Position numbers and translations under genes: made by a program. Positions 45,539-54,836 of a stretch of DNA of 64,000 bases are shown one piece after another; within the stretch, counting starts at the first letter, position 1; every line of letters starts with the position of its first letter. Source of the stretch: G020354785 sp964521285 (lineage in GTDB: Bacteria > Bacteroidota > Bacteroidia > Bacteroidales > UBA10428); the NCBI GenBank assembly GCA_964521285.1, contig CAZFQS010000012.1, positions 54,139-118,138 on the forward strand. The letters are read 5' to 3'. The notes beneath the pieces are model-generated. The model was not told the DNA's origin and ran no database searches. It worked only from the letters and a program-made list of their open reading frames with translations.

Positions 45539-47731
45539 TTACTTCCCCAAATTGTATTTATTGTAATTGACTTTGTATAGATATGCCGGCTCCTGATCAT
45601 TTTCACCTTCCTGGTAAACCAGTGAGAATGTGCCGGGGTATTTTTGTTCTATATAATACAAAAATCTTCTCACTGCATTTAGAGTTCTATCTGTTTTCAT
45701 GCCGGGATTAATTCTTAAACTGCCCATAATTACATAATCTACATTATTTTTCTTCAGCATGTTAAGCAGTGTATCAGGAGAAACTCCAAAATAGTTTTTA
45801 TTATTTATTTTGACCAGAAAAGAATCTACTTCCTGAATGTAATCAATATTATATTGGTTCAGTGTATTATAAAAGGCTTCTTTATAGTTATCCTGAACTC
45901 CATAAATCTCATAGCTTTCATTTCCTTTTCCTACATATGCCAGATTCGTTAATTTGAAATTCATCTGTACCGGCACTGGCATCTTTTTCTTGTTGAATTC
46001 TCCATATTCTATTGTACACAGGTTATTATGTTTTGCTCTTAATTTGTTAATCAGAGTATCAGCATTTTCCATTGGTACCTTGAATATAGGGTAAAACTCT
46101 TTTCCTTTACTATAAATAAATGACATTGAAGGTTTACGCGAAGCCACAACAATACTGTCGGGAATATTTTTACCTACCCATTCACTTATTTTCAGGAAGT
46201 TAACCCAATCAGGTGTAAAACCATAGTATAAGTTTCCTCTTATATTTTTAGCAAGCTCTTTCCTGTTTAGTTTTATCCGCTCAGCTGTATATCCCAGTGT
46301 ATTAAATATTATTACCAGACAAATAATAATTAATGCAAATTGCATAATTATTTTTGCTGCTGGAATTGTTTTTTTATCTATTAATAAAATAATTGACAGG
46401 CCTGCAAAAGTTATAAAAACAAGAATTTGAATTATTAACGGATATTTAATGTAGAATTGAGCTATGCCAATAAACAGAGATAATAATGCAAACAGTCCAT
46501 GTTTGTTTATTGAATTAACAAACTGGTAAATCCCCCAGGAGAACAGCATTATTATCAGGGGTACATAAACCAGAATTAATCTCTGTTGTCCCCAGGTTTG
46601 CTGTAATGTAATAAATGTAATCCCAATAGAAAAGGCCAAATATAATGCAATAAATAATAAGGTTTTGCTTTTCCTGAATGCATATATTAGTGCAATTAAA
46701 AATAAAGCATACATTAAAAGAGTTAAAAAACTACTAGTCTCTGTTGCAGCAGGATCTTTAAGTCCGGTTATAATAAAAAAGTGTTTTGATAAATAAATCC
46801 TGGAATTCTCGACAAAGCGTGTAACCATGCCTGCAAAGTCTTCAGTGCCTGCAGCTTTATTATATACATTTTTATAGAGAATCAGTTCTAAACGTCCTCC
46901 TCCGGATTTCCCCGGAATTAAATCCCACACTATCCATTTGTAGATATTATAAGGTATTGCAAATACTAAATAAGATACAAAAGCATACAACAAGGCAAAG
47001 TATTCTTTTCTTATTAAAAGATATAATATAACTGCCAATAACATACTGTAACCAACGGTTCTTGTAGTGCTTAATAAAAGTGCCAGGAAACCGAATAATA
47101 ACCATGATTTCCAATGTTCTGCAAGCTTATAGGGTTTCTTATCCAAATTATCATTTATTGACAGGAAAACATATAATATTACTGCCTGTAAAAACAGGTA
47201 AATGGCTTCACTATATGTCTGGCTGGCATAATATAATAGGTCTGAATTTATTGCTGCAATTAGTATTGTTAAACTTAAAAAAGTTGGGGAGACTCGTTTT
47301 TTTAATGCGTAATAGAAAAATACGAGATGAAGAATAATAAATAAAAATGAAAATATTTTAAAAATTACAATATTAAAACCAAATATTAGTAATACTATAC
47401 CCAGAAATATTGGATAGAAAGAACCATGCCAATAAGGGAATTGTGTTCCCTGTAAAAACTTTTTAGCACTCAAAATATAATCCGAATCATCACCCCCCTC
47501 ACTGATTTTCAAATCAAAAAGAAGTATACTAAAAACAATTGTAAATACTAATGATATAAGGAATATAATATCGGTATGTTTGCTGATAAAACCATCAACT
47601 GTAGTAATTAAATCTTTTGTTTTATTTTTTGAATCTTGTTTGTGTTTAGCTTTTTTATGATTATAATTGTCAGAATTTGAAGCACTTTTTGAGTTTTTAA
47701 TTTTTTTTCTCCTTTTTTCTGAAGATTCCAT
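45539..47731 (-). CDS. Multi-spanning glycosyltransferase, GT39/ArnT-like
   Basis: 730 residues. A Lys/Ser-rich N-terminal tail (1-35) is followed by about 12 membrane helices and a large C-terminal periplasmic domain. The first loop has the catalytic-type LKISEGGDDSDYILSA (Glu/Asp pair) and PYWHGSFYPIFLG. These resemble dolichyl-phosphate-mannose-type and ArnT-type glycosyltransferases that use undecaprenyl-phosphate sugars. The acceptor is unknown. The upstream 166 bases form a divergent promoter region with the MTase-GT fusion gene. Confidence 0.8.
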   Translation of the reverse strand: MESSEKRRKKIKNSKSASNSDNYNHKKAKHKQDSKNKTKDLITTVDGFISKHTDIIFLISLVFTIVFSILLFDLKISEGGDDSDYILSAKKFLQGTQFPYWHGSFYPIFLGIVLLIFGFNIVIFKIFSFLFIILHLVFFYYALKKRVSPTFLSLTILIAAINSDLLYYASQTYSEAIYLFLQAVILYVFLSINDNLDKKPYKLAEHWKSWLLFGFLALLLSTTRTVGYSMLLAVILYLLIRKEYFALLYAFVSYLVFAIPYNIYKWIVWDLIPGKSGGGRLELILYKNVYNKAAGTEDFAGMVTRFVENSRIYLSKHFFIITGLKDPAATETSSFLTLLMYALFLIALIYAFRKSKTLLFIALYLAFSIGITFITLQQTWGQQRLILVYVPLIIMLFSWGIYQFVNSINKHGLFALLSLFIGIAQFYIKYPLIIQILVFITFAGLSIILLIDKKTIPAAKIIMQFALIIICLVIIFNTLGYTAERIKLNRKELAKNIRGNLYYGFTPDWVNFLKISEWVGKNIPDSIVVASRKPSMSFIYSKGKEFYPIFKVPMENADTLINKLRAKHNNLCTIEYGEFNKKKMPVPVQMNFKLTNLAYVGKGNESYEIYGVQDNYKEAFYNTLNQYNIDYIQEVDSFLVKINNKNYFGVSPDTLLNMLKKNNVDYVIMGSLRINPGMKTDRTLNAVRRFLYYIEQKYPGTFSLVYQEGENDQEPAYLYKVNYNKYNLGK

Positions 47732-47897
47732 ACTACTTATTAATTTTATATTAAAGGATAGTAATGAAATATATTAATAATTAAAAAGTATAATTTTTAT
47801 AGTTAGCGCATGTCATAATAATAAAAATATAATTTTTCTGAAAATTATATAAAAATTTAGTTTAGAAAAATTTTTTATAAATAAATAAAATGATTTT

Positions 47898-49304
47898 ATG
47901 TTGAACAAAGAAGAATTAGCAATATATTTTAACAAGTCCGCAGAAAAAAGAGATAGATGGAAAAGAAGAAATAAGTTATATCATAAAACATTAAGTAAAT
48001 ATTATTCTTTTATTATACCCGAGAAAAGTAAGGTGCTTGAAATCGGAAGTGGTACTGGTGATTTACTGAATGCAGTAAAACCGGGTATTGGAGTGGGTAT
48101 TGATTTCGCAAATAATATGGTTGAAATTGCACAAAGAAAGTATCCGCACCTTAAGTTTTATTGCCTGGATGCAGAAGAATTTAAGCTGGATAATAAATTT
48201 GATTACATCATTTTATCAGATATTCTAAGTTCATCTTTGGATATTCAGAAATTACTGAATAATCTCAGGCATGTGCTTCATAAAAGAACCAAATTAATTA
48301 TATCCAATTACAATTATTTATGGGAACCTGTCTTAAGATTAGGTGAATTTATAGGCTTAAAACAAAAGCAACCCGTGCAAAACTGGCTTTCATACAGTGA
48401 CATTAAAAATCTTCTGGAGCTTGAAGGTTATGAAGCAGTAAAAGTTGAAAGGAAGCTACTACTACCCAAATACATTCCTTTTTTGAATTTTATACTGAAC
48501 AAATTTATTGCTAATCTTCCGGTAATAAACCATTTAAACTTAATATGCTTTATAACAGCCAAACCCAGAATTGAAGAATATAAGGAATATTCTGTGTCAA
48601 TCGTAATTCCTGCAAAAAATGAAAAGGGTAATATCGAAAATGCTATTATACGTACACCCAAATTTGGTAAATCGCAACAATTTATTTTTGTTGAAGGTAA
48701 TTCAAAGGATGGCACTTATGAAGAAATGATGAGGATTAAAAAGAAATATAGTGATAATGATATAATAGTAATTAAGCAATCAGGAAAAGGCAAAGGAAAT
48801 GCCGTAAGGGAGGGATTTAATAAAGCGACAGGTGATATACTTATGATTCTTGATGCAGATTTAACAACACCACCTGAAGATATGACTAAATTTTATGAAG
48901 CGCTTGCAAAAAACAGGGGTGAATTCATTAACGGGTGTCGTCTTGTGTATCCCATGGAGAAGCAGGCGATGAGATTTTTAAACTTGCTTGGAAATAAATT
49001 TTTTGGCTGGTTTTTTTCATATCTTCTCGGACAACGTTTAAAAGACACACTATGTGGTACTAAAGTCCTGTTCAGGGAGGATTACTTAAGGATTAAGCAA
49101 AACAGGAGTTATTTCGGAGATTTTGATCCATTTGGGGATTTTGATTTGTTATTCGGAGCAGCTAAACTAAATTTAAAAATTGCTGAAGTACTGATAAGAT
49201 ATAGAGAAAGAGAATATGGTTCCACTCAGATAAAGAGATTTCAACATGGATGGTTATTAGTTAAAATGAGTTTCGTTGCTGCAAAAAAATTAAAGTTCAG
49301 ATAA
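47898..49304 (+). CDS. SAM methyltransferase-glycosyltransferase 2 fusion
   Basis: 468 residues. The N-terminal domain (about 30-190) is a class I SAM-dependent methyltransferase (KVLEIGSGTGDLLNAVKPGIG and DFKFDYIILSD-like LDNKFDYIILSDIL). From about 230 a DPM1-like GT2 follows (SIVIPAKNEKGNIENAI, FVEGNSKDGTYEEM, MILDADLTTPPEDM, CGTKVLF). The C-terminal GT has dolichyl-phosphate-mannose-synthase similarity. It lies next to a GT39-like gene and is translationally contiguous with the following methyltransferase (49305). Confidence 0.88.
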   Translation: MLNKEELAIYFNKSAEKRDRWKRRNKLYHKTLSKYYSFIIPEKSKVLEIGSGTGDLLNAVKPGIGVGIDFANNMVEIAQRKYPHLKFYCLDAEEFKLDNKFDYIILSDILSSSLDIQKLLNNLRHVLHKRTKLIISNYNYLWEPVLRLGEFIGLKQKQPVQNWLSYSDIKNLLELEGYEAVKVERKLLLPKYIPFLNFILNKFIANLPVINHLNLICFITAKPRIEEYKEYSVSIVIPAKNEKGNIENAIIRTPKFGKSQQFIFVEGNSKDGTYEEMMRIKKKYSDNDIIVIKQSGKGKGNAVREGFNKATGDILMILDADLTTPPEDMTKFYEALAKNRGEFINGCRLVYPMEKQAMRFLNLLGNKFFGWFFSYLLGQRLKDTLCGTKVLFREDYLRIKQNRSYFGDFDPFGDFDLLFGAAKLNLKIAEVLIRYREREYGSTQIKRFQHGWLLVKMSFVAAKKLKFR

Positions 49305-50057
49305 ATGAACGAATTACCAGTTGAACAACATAAGACAGAAATATTTCAGAATTTAGAATACTGGAACCGGAAACCAGTACTCAGAAAGATATATCACAGG
49401 TTTTATAAATTAATATCCAGCCATATTAATTATAATTTAAAAGGTAAAATAGTTGAAATAGGTTCAGGAATAGGGAATTTAAAATCAGTTGTACCTCAAG
49501 CTGTATGCACCGATATTTTTGATAATCCCTGGATTGATCAAGTAGAAAATGCCTATAAATTGACTTTTGGTAATAACAGTATTTCAAATCTTATATTATT
49601 TGACGTTTTGCATCATTTAGAATATCCTGGTACTGCTTTGATTGAATTTAAAAGGGTATTAATTCAGGGTGGAAGAATTATTATTTTTGAACCTGCAATA
49701 AGTCTGTTAGGAAGTATAACGTACGGAGTGTTTCATCATGAGCCGGTAGCATTAAGAGAAGAAATCAAATGGGAAGCGTCCTCAGATTTTAACCCTGACA
49801 GCTTAAGTTATTATGCTGCTCAAGGTAATGCCAGCAGAATATTTTTTAAAGAAAAATATTTAAAATATTTACAGGACTGGATAGTTACATACAGGAAGCG
49901 TATATCTTCTATTGCTTATGTATGTTCGGGAGGTTATCGCAAACCTCAGCTTTATCCTGGTTTTATGATGCCTTTCATAGATTTATTTGATAAGATATTT
50001 AACCTTTTTCCGTCTTTATTTGCAACCAGATTATTAGTAGTACTGGAGAAAAAATAA
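49305..50057 (+). CDS. Class I SAM-dependent methyltransferase
   Basis: 250 residues with VEIGSGIGNLKSVVPQAV (SAM motif I) and ISNLILFDVLHHLEYPGTAL (motif IV). Its ATG follows the fusion protein's stop codon without a gap, so both are made from one message. Likely acts on a sugar or lipid-linked glycan intermediate with that protein; this is inferred from context. Confidence 0.85.
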   Translation: MNELPVEQHKTEIFQNLEYWNRKPVLRKIYHRFYKLISSHINYNLKGKIVEIGSGIGNLKSVVPQAVCTDIFDNPWIDQVENAYKLTFGNNSISNLILFDVLHHLEYPGTALIEFKRVLIQGGRIIIFEPAISLLGSITYGVFHHEPVALREEIKWEASSDFNPDSLSYYAAQGNASRIFFKEKYLKYLQDWIVTYRKRISSIAYVCSGGYRKPQLYPGFMMPFIDLFDKIFNLFPSLFATRLLVVLEKK

Positions 50058-50060
50058 GTA

Positions 50061-50093
50061 ATCCCAAATCCTTGTCCCTTAATCCTTAATACC
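50061..50093. repeat. ATCCTTAATCC-type spacer repeat
   Basis: The reverse complement (GGTATTAAGGATTAAGGGAC...) closely matches 39022-39058. Its right end overlaps the neighbouring minus-strand gene and encodes that protein's last residues GIKD and its stop (50079-50081). Confidence 0.5.
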
Positions 50094-51656
50094 CGAGCTC
50101 AACTTTCTGATAGCTTCTTCCAGTGGCTCATCAGGTTTTATATAATTATATTCTTCCCAGTAGGCTTCGCTATATTCACTAACCTGATCAGTGAAAATAT
50201 TCATTGTTTTGGCCACTTCTTTTGCCTTAAATCTTTTAACATCCGTTGTATCTATATCTGTTACGGCCATTTCTATTACTGTATTAAAAACTGTTCCAAA
50301 CAATTGCTTTTTCTTTCTTATTCTGAATTCTGTTTCACATCTTATAAAATTTAAGTAATATTTATTATTAAATTCTTTAAATTTTACCAGGTATTCAGCT
50401 TTAAGAGGCCTGACCCTGATATTCCGGGGCTTTTTTATTACAAATAAATGAGTGGCTTTTTCAATTTTGTTCTCTTTTAATGAAAAGTCAACTGTTTTTA
50501 TTGCCAGGCTGTTAAGATCGAGATATATTCTTCCTGTAAACGGCGGGTAATTATTGTTCTCTTTATGATCAAACCTGATAACATAGGCTTCTTTATCGTT
50601 ATCAATCATTACATCAGCCATTTTATAACTATAATATTTAAAATTTTCTCTTGAGAAAAAAACAGCAGGTTGTTTAACAATATCAAGTAATAAGGTAGTG
50701 CCAAGGCCAGCTTTTAATTTAAGAATTACACTGTCTGCACTGGTTATATCCTGACTCTTTCTTGCTTTAATTATCTTTATCTGGTCTTTTTCATAATTTT
50801 CCGTGTACGAGGATTTATACGTCTGTAAAACAGCCTCAGAAACAATAACATATCTGTTGGATTCTCTAACTGATTCCCGATAAAAGGAAGTTAATAAGGA
50901 AGGGTGGTTACTGTAATTAAGTGGAATATTCTCGATTGCATTTTTTAACAATAATAAAGGATCAATTTTTCTTATTATTACCTGCTGAATAGGAATATAG
51001 TCGGGAGCAAGATGAATTATATTATTCCCTGATAAAAGGTTTGCTACTGGTTGTTTATAGATCTTATAACCTATATAAGATATACCTAAAGTATCATTTA
51101 TTAAAGCAGGAGAAATTTTAAGTATAAATTCCCCGACAGAGTTTGAAACAGTCCCAATACTTTTTCCTACGAGACTGATATTTGCATATTCAACCGGGGC
51201 CCCTGTGTTTTTATCCATGATTTTTCCTGTAATCTTCAGAATTGAAAAGGAATCGTGGGGTTTTGCAGAAATCCTGTCAATATTTTCATCGGGTTTGTAA
51301 ATAACAATATTTTTATCTATAATCCTGTAATTCAGATTTTCATTTCCAAGAATACTGTCAAGGACTTCCTTGAGGGGCTTGTTTGTGTAATCAACAGAAA
51401 TTATCCTGTCAGCATCTATCAGGGATGAATTATATGAAAAGTTATAATTGATGTCTTTTTCAATTACTTTCAGAATATTATATACCGGGTAATTTTGGAG
51501 TTTTATACTTAAATTATAATTGAATATAGAATCCTGTCCATAAGCACTGATTATTCCAGAAAATAACCATATAAGTATTATAACCCTGAAGGTACAAATG
51601 TTATTATTATTGGGTTTCGTATCGTGGATAATATAATCAGCAACCATTTCCAACAA
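50079..51656 (-). CDS. Surface protein: STN domain, carboxypeptidase-like domain and large C-terminal domain (FecR-associated)
   Basis: 525 residues with a signal-anchor near 22-40. The first domain is an STN (secretin/TonB short N-terminal) fold (YPVYNILKVIEKDINYNF...NYRIIDKNIVIYK). It is followed by a carboxypeptidase D regulatory-like domain (KITGKIMDKNTGAPVEYANI...GTVSNSVGEFIL). The remaining 300 residues contain LLTSFYRESVRESNRYVIVSEAVL and no plug or beta barrel. The gene begins inside the end of fecR (20-base overlap), so it takes the place normally held by a TonB receptor. Residues from about 145 onwards are a full-length paralogue of the protein at 53532. Confidence 0.82.
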   Translation of the reverse strand: MLEMVADYIIHDTKPNNNNICTFRVIILIWLFSGIISAYGQDSIFNYNLSIKLQNYPVYNILKVIEKDINYNFSYNSSLIDADRIISVDYTNKPLKEVLDSILGNENLNYRIIDKNIVIYKPDENIDRISAKPHDSFSILKITGKIMDKNTGAPVEYANISLVGKSIGTVSNSVGEFILKISPALINDTLGISYIGYKIYKQPVANLLSGNNIIHLAPDYIPIQQVIIRKIDPLLLLKNAIENIPLNYSNHPSLLTSFYRESVRESNRYVIVSEAVLQTYKSSYTENYEKDQIKIIKARKSQDITSADSVILKLKAGLGTTLLLDIVKQPAVFFSRENFKYYSYKMADVMIDNDKEAYVIRFDHKENNNYPPFTGRIYLDLNSLAIKTVDFSLKENKIEKATHLFVIKKPRNIRVRPLKAEYLVKFKEFNNKYYLNFIRCETEFRIRKKKQLFGTVFNTVIEMAVTDIDTTDVKRFKAKEVAKTMNIFTDQVSEYSEAYWEEYNYIKPDEPLEEAIRKLSSGIKD

Positions 51657-52680
51657 TGATTACCTTTCCGTTTGTTTTAATTATATTTTCAATCTCAATA
51701 TTAAATGTTCCTTCAATAACATTTAATATTGAATCGAGTGACGCATTATTAAAAGTGGCGGTTAATGGACAATCAGCTATTTCCTTGTTATTAAACTTAA
51801 TACTTGTATTATAAACGCTTTCTATTTTTTCTGCTACTATTCCCAGTTTTGTATCACGAAATATTAAATATCTCGTTTTCCAGGCTAGGTAATTAATATC
51901 ATTGTTTTTACTCTTTATTAATGTATTTCCGGATAATACTCCAATATAACCCGGTTCAATTAAAATATTGTTTTCATTATTACTTTTTTGAGATAGTTGT
52001 ACGTTTCCTGATTCAACAAATACTTCAAGTTTATTATTCGCTGTTTTTGTATTTATATTAAACGATGTCCCTAAAACTTTTATTAAAGCATTATTTGTAT
52101 TAACAACAAAAGGTTTATCCGGATTACCAGTCACGTCAAAATATGCTTCACCTTTTAAATATATATTTCTTGAATCTTTTCCGAACCGTTCCGGGTATTT
52201 AATTATTGTGTTTGAATTTAAGTAAACCTTTGAACCATCAGGCAATATTAAACTTGAAGTATTATCGGAGCCTGATTTGATTATTGTGTTATCAGAAATA
52301 CCGGAATCAGAAAAGATTTTATAAATGCCAAATGACATACCTATAACTATTAATATTGAGGCTGCAATTTGTAATGTCCGGTACAGGTATATCGTTAACT
52401 TGTTTTCCTGTCTTAATTCTCTCATTGGGATCACTTCAGGCTCCTCTTGAAGGATTCTTTGTTTCAAGTTTTCCCATGCATTATCAACATCTACTTCTTT
52501 CATATTTTTAGCTAAATTAATTTTGTTCCAGTCAGATTGAATATTTTCAAATAATATTTTGTTTTTATTACTACTCTCAATCCACCTTTGAATTAGAATA
52601 GTCTCTTCATTATTGCTTTCCCCAGATAAATATTTTCCTAAAAGCCCCCAGGTTATTTTATTTTCATTTAATATTTTCAT
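51637..52680 (-). CDS. fecR: FecR-family anti-sigma regulator
   Basis: 347 residues from the ATG at 52680 (MKILNENKITW); the frame is open to 52728, but that extension lacks family features. The N-terminal anti-sigma part (WGLLGKYLSGESNNEE) is followed by a transmembrane helix (about 105-125, RTLQIAASILIVIGMSFGIY) and the periplasmic FecR domain (YPERFGKDSRNIYLKGEAYFDV, VLGTSFNI). It holds the ECF sigma factor encoded 60 bases upstream until a surface signal arrives through the STN protein. Confidence 0.93.
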   Translation of the reverse strand: MKILNENKITWGLLGKYLSGESNNEETILIQRWIESSNKNKILFENIQSDWNKINLAKNMKEVDVDNAWENLKQRILQEEPEVIPMRELRQENKLTIYLYRTLQIAASILIVIGMSFGIYKIFSDSGISDNTIIKSGSDNTSSLILPDGSKVYLNSNTIIKYPERFGKDSRNIYLKGEAYFDVTGNPDKPFVVNTNNALIKVLGTSFNINTKTANNKLEVFVESGNVQLSQKSNNENNILIEPGYIGVLSGNTLIKSKNNDINYLAWKTRYLIFRDTKLGIVAEKIESVYNTSIKFNNKEIADCPLTATFNNASLDSILNVIEGTFNIEIENIIKTNGKVIIVGNGC

Positions 52681-52740
52681 AATTAACGTAATAATTCCAA
52701 TTAATTCATATGAATAATATAATAGCACATATATAAATAA

Positions 52741-53289
52741 TTATGCCTCAACATAATTTTTCAGGTTTTTCCTGAGAAGTTTCAAAGCTTTACCCATATT
52801 TGCCTCTACAGTTTTTATTGATAAATCTAATTTTTTTGCGATTTCTCTGTATTTAAGTCCGTCATACCTGTTAAGAAAAAATATATTTCTGCATCTTTCA
52901 GGCAAAGAATTTAACGTTTCATTAATTATTTCGTTAAGTTCCTGCATATTCATAGCTTCTGAAGCATCTATGGCATATTCTTTATTTTGCTTTTTATAAT
53001 AATTTTCATATTTAATTTCTATTGCACGATGATTCAAATATTGAAGGCAGCCATTATATACAGCTCTATACAGATATGATTTCAAAGAAACATTAATGTC
53101 AAGTTTATTTCTTTTCTCCCACAATTTGTAAAATAATTCCTGCACAACTTCTTCAGCTTTATCTAAATCTTTAAGGTATTTGGTGGCATAATTACAAAGA
53201 CCGGCATAATATTTTCTAAATAATTTTTCAAAGGTTACTATGTTTCCTTTCTTTATTTCATTAAATATCTTCCGGTCAGAATTCTTCAT
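52741..53289 (-). CDS. ECF RNA polymerase sigma factor
   Basis: 182 residues. Region 2 reads FEKLFRKYYAGLCNYATKYLKDLDKAEEVVQELFYKLWEKRN (landmarks FRKYYAGL and AEEVVQELFYKLWEKR), and region 4 ends with RNIFFLNRYDGLKYREIAKKLDLSIKTVEANMGKALK (landmarks YREIAKKLDLSIKTVE). It has the FecI/Bacteroidota ECF layout. It is the first gene of the sigma-FecR-STN operon and may drive the operon and the paralogue at 53532. Confidence 0.95.
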   Translation of the reverse strand: MKNSDRKIFNEIKKGNIVTFEKLFRKYYAGLCNYATKYLKDLDKAEEVVQELFYKLWEKRNKLDINVSLKSYLYRAVYNGCLQYLNHRAIEIKYENYYKKQNKEYAIDASEAMNMQELNEIINETLNSLPERCRNIFFLNRYDGLKYREIAKKLDLSIKTVEANMGKALKLLRKNLKNYVEA

Positions 53290-53384
53290 GTACCTTGTAA
53301 AGTTCTTTATTAGAATAGTAGCATAGAACTGTAAGTTTTTGCTTGAAAATGAACTATACTAATAATAATAATGAATAAAAAAGC

Positions 53385-53495
53385 AAGGTTCAAAGTTAAA
53401 GAGTATTTTCCATTTTCAGGTCTTAATATTATTTATTCTTTATACTCAAATTCAAAAGGATTTAATACTTCTTATTTCTTTTAGCTTTGAACCTT
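53385..53495. repeat. Separated inverted repeat upstream of the sigma factor
   Basis: AAGGTTCAAAGTTAAA (53385-53400) and the reverse complement of 53480-53495 match over 16 bases with one mismatch, 79 bases apart. The phrase GGTTCAAAG is a spacer-type low-complexity repeat; a role in regulating the flanking genes is possible but unsupported. Confidence 0.45.
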
Positions 53496-53531
53496 TGAAA
53501 AAGAATTATGGAGCTTACAATATTCTATATT

Positions 53532-54836
53532 CTATTGATTTCTTGCAAGTTTTCTGTTTAACCTTTCTATAGCCATTTCAATTGATTCATCAGGTTTTAT
53601 CACATTATATTTGCCCCAGTAATCCTCATCCAGAAAATAATTAACCTGATCAACAAATACATCTGATATTTTTGCTGATTCCTTTAATTTAAATTTGCTG
53701 ATGTTTGCCGTATCTCTGTCTGTTACTGCCATCTCCAGCATTGTCGTATATACTGAGCGAAATAATTTCTTATCCCATTTACATTTAAATTTTGCCTCGG
53801 CCCTGATATGATTTAAATGCCATTTACCATTTATTTCCCTGTAATTTGCCAGATACTTGGCATCTTCAACGTCCACTTTCATGCTAACAGGTTTTTTCCT
53901 TACAAGTTCATTATCAGCTTCAGCAAGGGCTTTATCGCTAATGCGGAAATCCAGTCTTGCTATTGCCAGGTTATTTGCGTCAAGATAAATATTACCCTGG
54001 TATAAAGGCAAATCAACATTATTCTTCTGGTTAAATTTAATTACAAATGTTTCTCTGTTATCAATATTAATAACTCCGCTTAGTTTGTAATCGTAATATT
54101 TGAAAAAGTCTTCTGACAGCAGGGTGGAAGGATTTTTCACTACATCCAGTAATAAACTGGTTTTAGGTCCGCCCTGGAGTTTAAATAAAATTGTATCCAT
54201 TCTCTTGACATCCTGACTTTTTCTTCCCTTATATATTTTAAGTCTGTCAGCATCAAAATAGTTTTTATAACTGGACTTGTATATATCAAGTACGGCTTCA
54301 GAAACAGCTACATAATGCCTGTTTTGCTTTATTGTTTCCCTGTAAAAGGCAGTTAGCATTTCAGGATTAATTGTATAGTTCTCACCTATCCTGGCGATTG
54401 CTTTCCTGAGCAGTTCAAGAGGATCACCTGTTTTAATTATCACTTCCTGTATAGGTATAGGATCAGGCACAATACTAATAGAGTTTTCAACTTTTTTCAA
54501 ATCTTCAAGAGATATTTCATATGTCTTATAACCAACGAATGAGATATTAAGTATTTTTTCCCTCATAGTCGGTGGTACTTTAAGAATAAATTCACCGTCA
54601 AGATTTGAGACTGTGCCGATGCTTGATCCCTCCAGATATACATTTGCAAATGCAACAGGTTCCTTTGTCTCACTGTCTGTTATTTTCCCGGAGTACGAAA
54701 AATAGGATACACTGTCGTTAATTCCGGTCTTGTTGCCGGATGAATCAGCCCCGGATAATATCAAACTATGAATACACAATATTAATATCAGAATGCCGGC
54801 TGTTTTCAGATTAAAATAATTACCTATTGTTTTCAT
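53532..54836 (-). CDS. Surface protein with carboxypeptidase-like domain, paralogue of 50079 gene
   Basis: 434 residues with a signal peptide (about 1-30). It has the carboxypeptidase regulatory-like domain (YSGKITDSETKEPVAFANVYLEGSSIGTVS in shortened form EPVAFANVYLEGSSIGTVS) and the same C-terminal domain as the 50079 protein (LLRKAIARIG...LTAFYRETIKQNRHYVAVSEAVL...ISDVFVDQVN) but lacks the STN domain. The two genes flank the sigma/fecR pair on the same strand. The fold and role of the shared domain are unknown. Confidence 0.8.
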   Translation of the reverse strand: MKTIGNYFNLKTAGILILILCIHSLILSGADSSGNKTGINDSVSYFSYSGKITDSETKEPVAFANVYLEGSSIGTVSNLDGEFILKVPPTMREKILNISFVGYKTYEISLEDLKKVENSISIVPDPIPIQEVIIKTGDPLELLRKAIARIGENYTINPEMLTAFYRETIKQNRHYVAVSEAVLDIYKSSYKNYFDADRLKIYKGRKSQDVKRMDTILFKLQGGPKTSLLLDVVKNPSTLLSEDFFKYYDYKLSGVINIDNRETFVIKFNQKNNVDLPLYQGNIYLDANNLAIARLDFRISDKALAEADNELVRKKPVSMKVDVEDAKYLANYREINGKWHLNHIRAEAKFKCKWDKKLFRSVYTTMLEMAVTDRDTANISKFKLKESAKISDVFVDQVNYFLDEDYWGKYNVIKPDESIEMAIERLNRKLARNQ

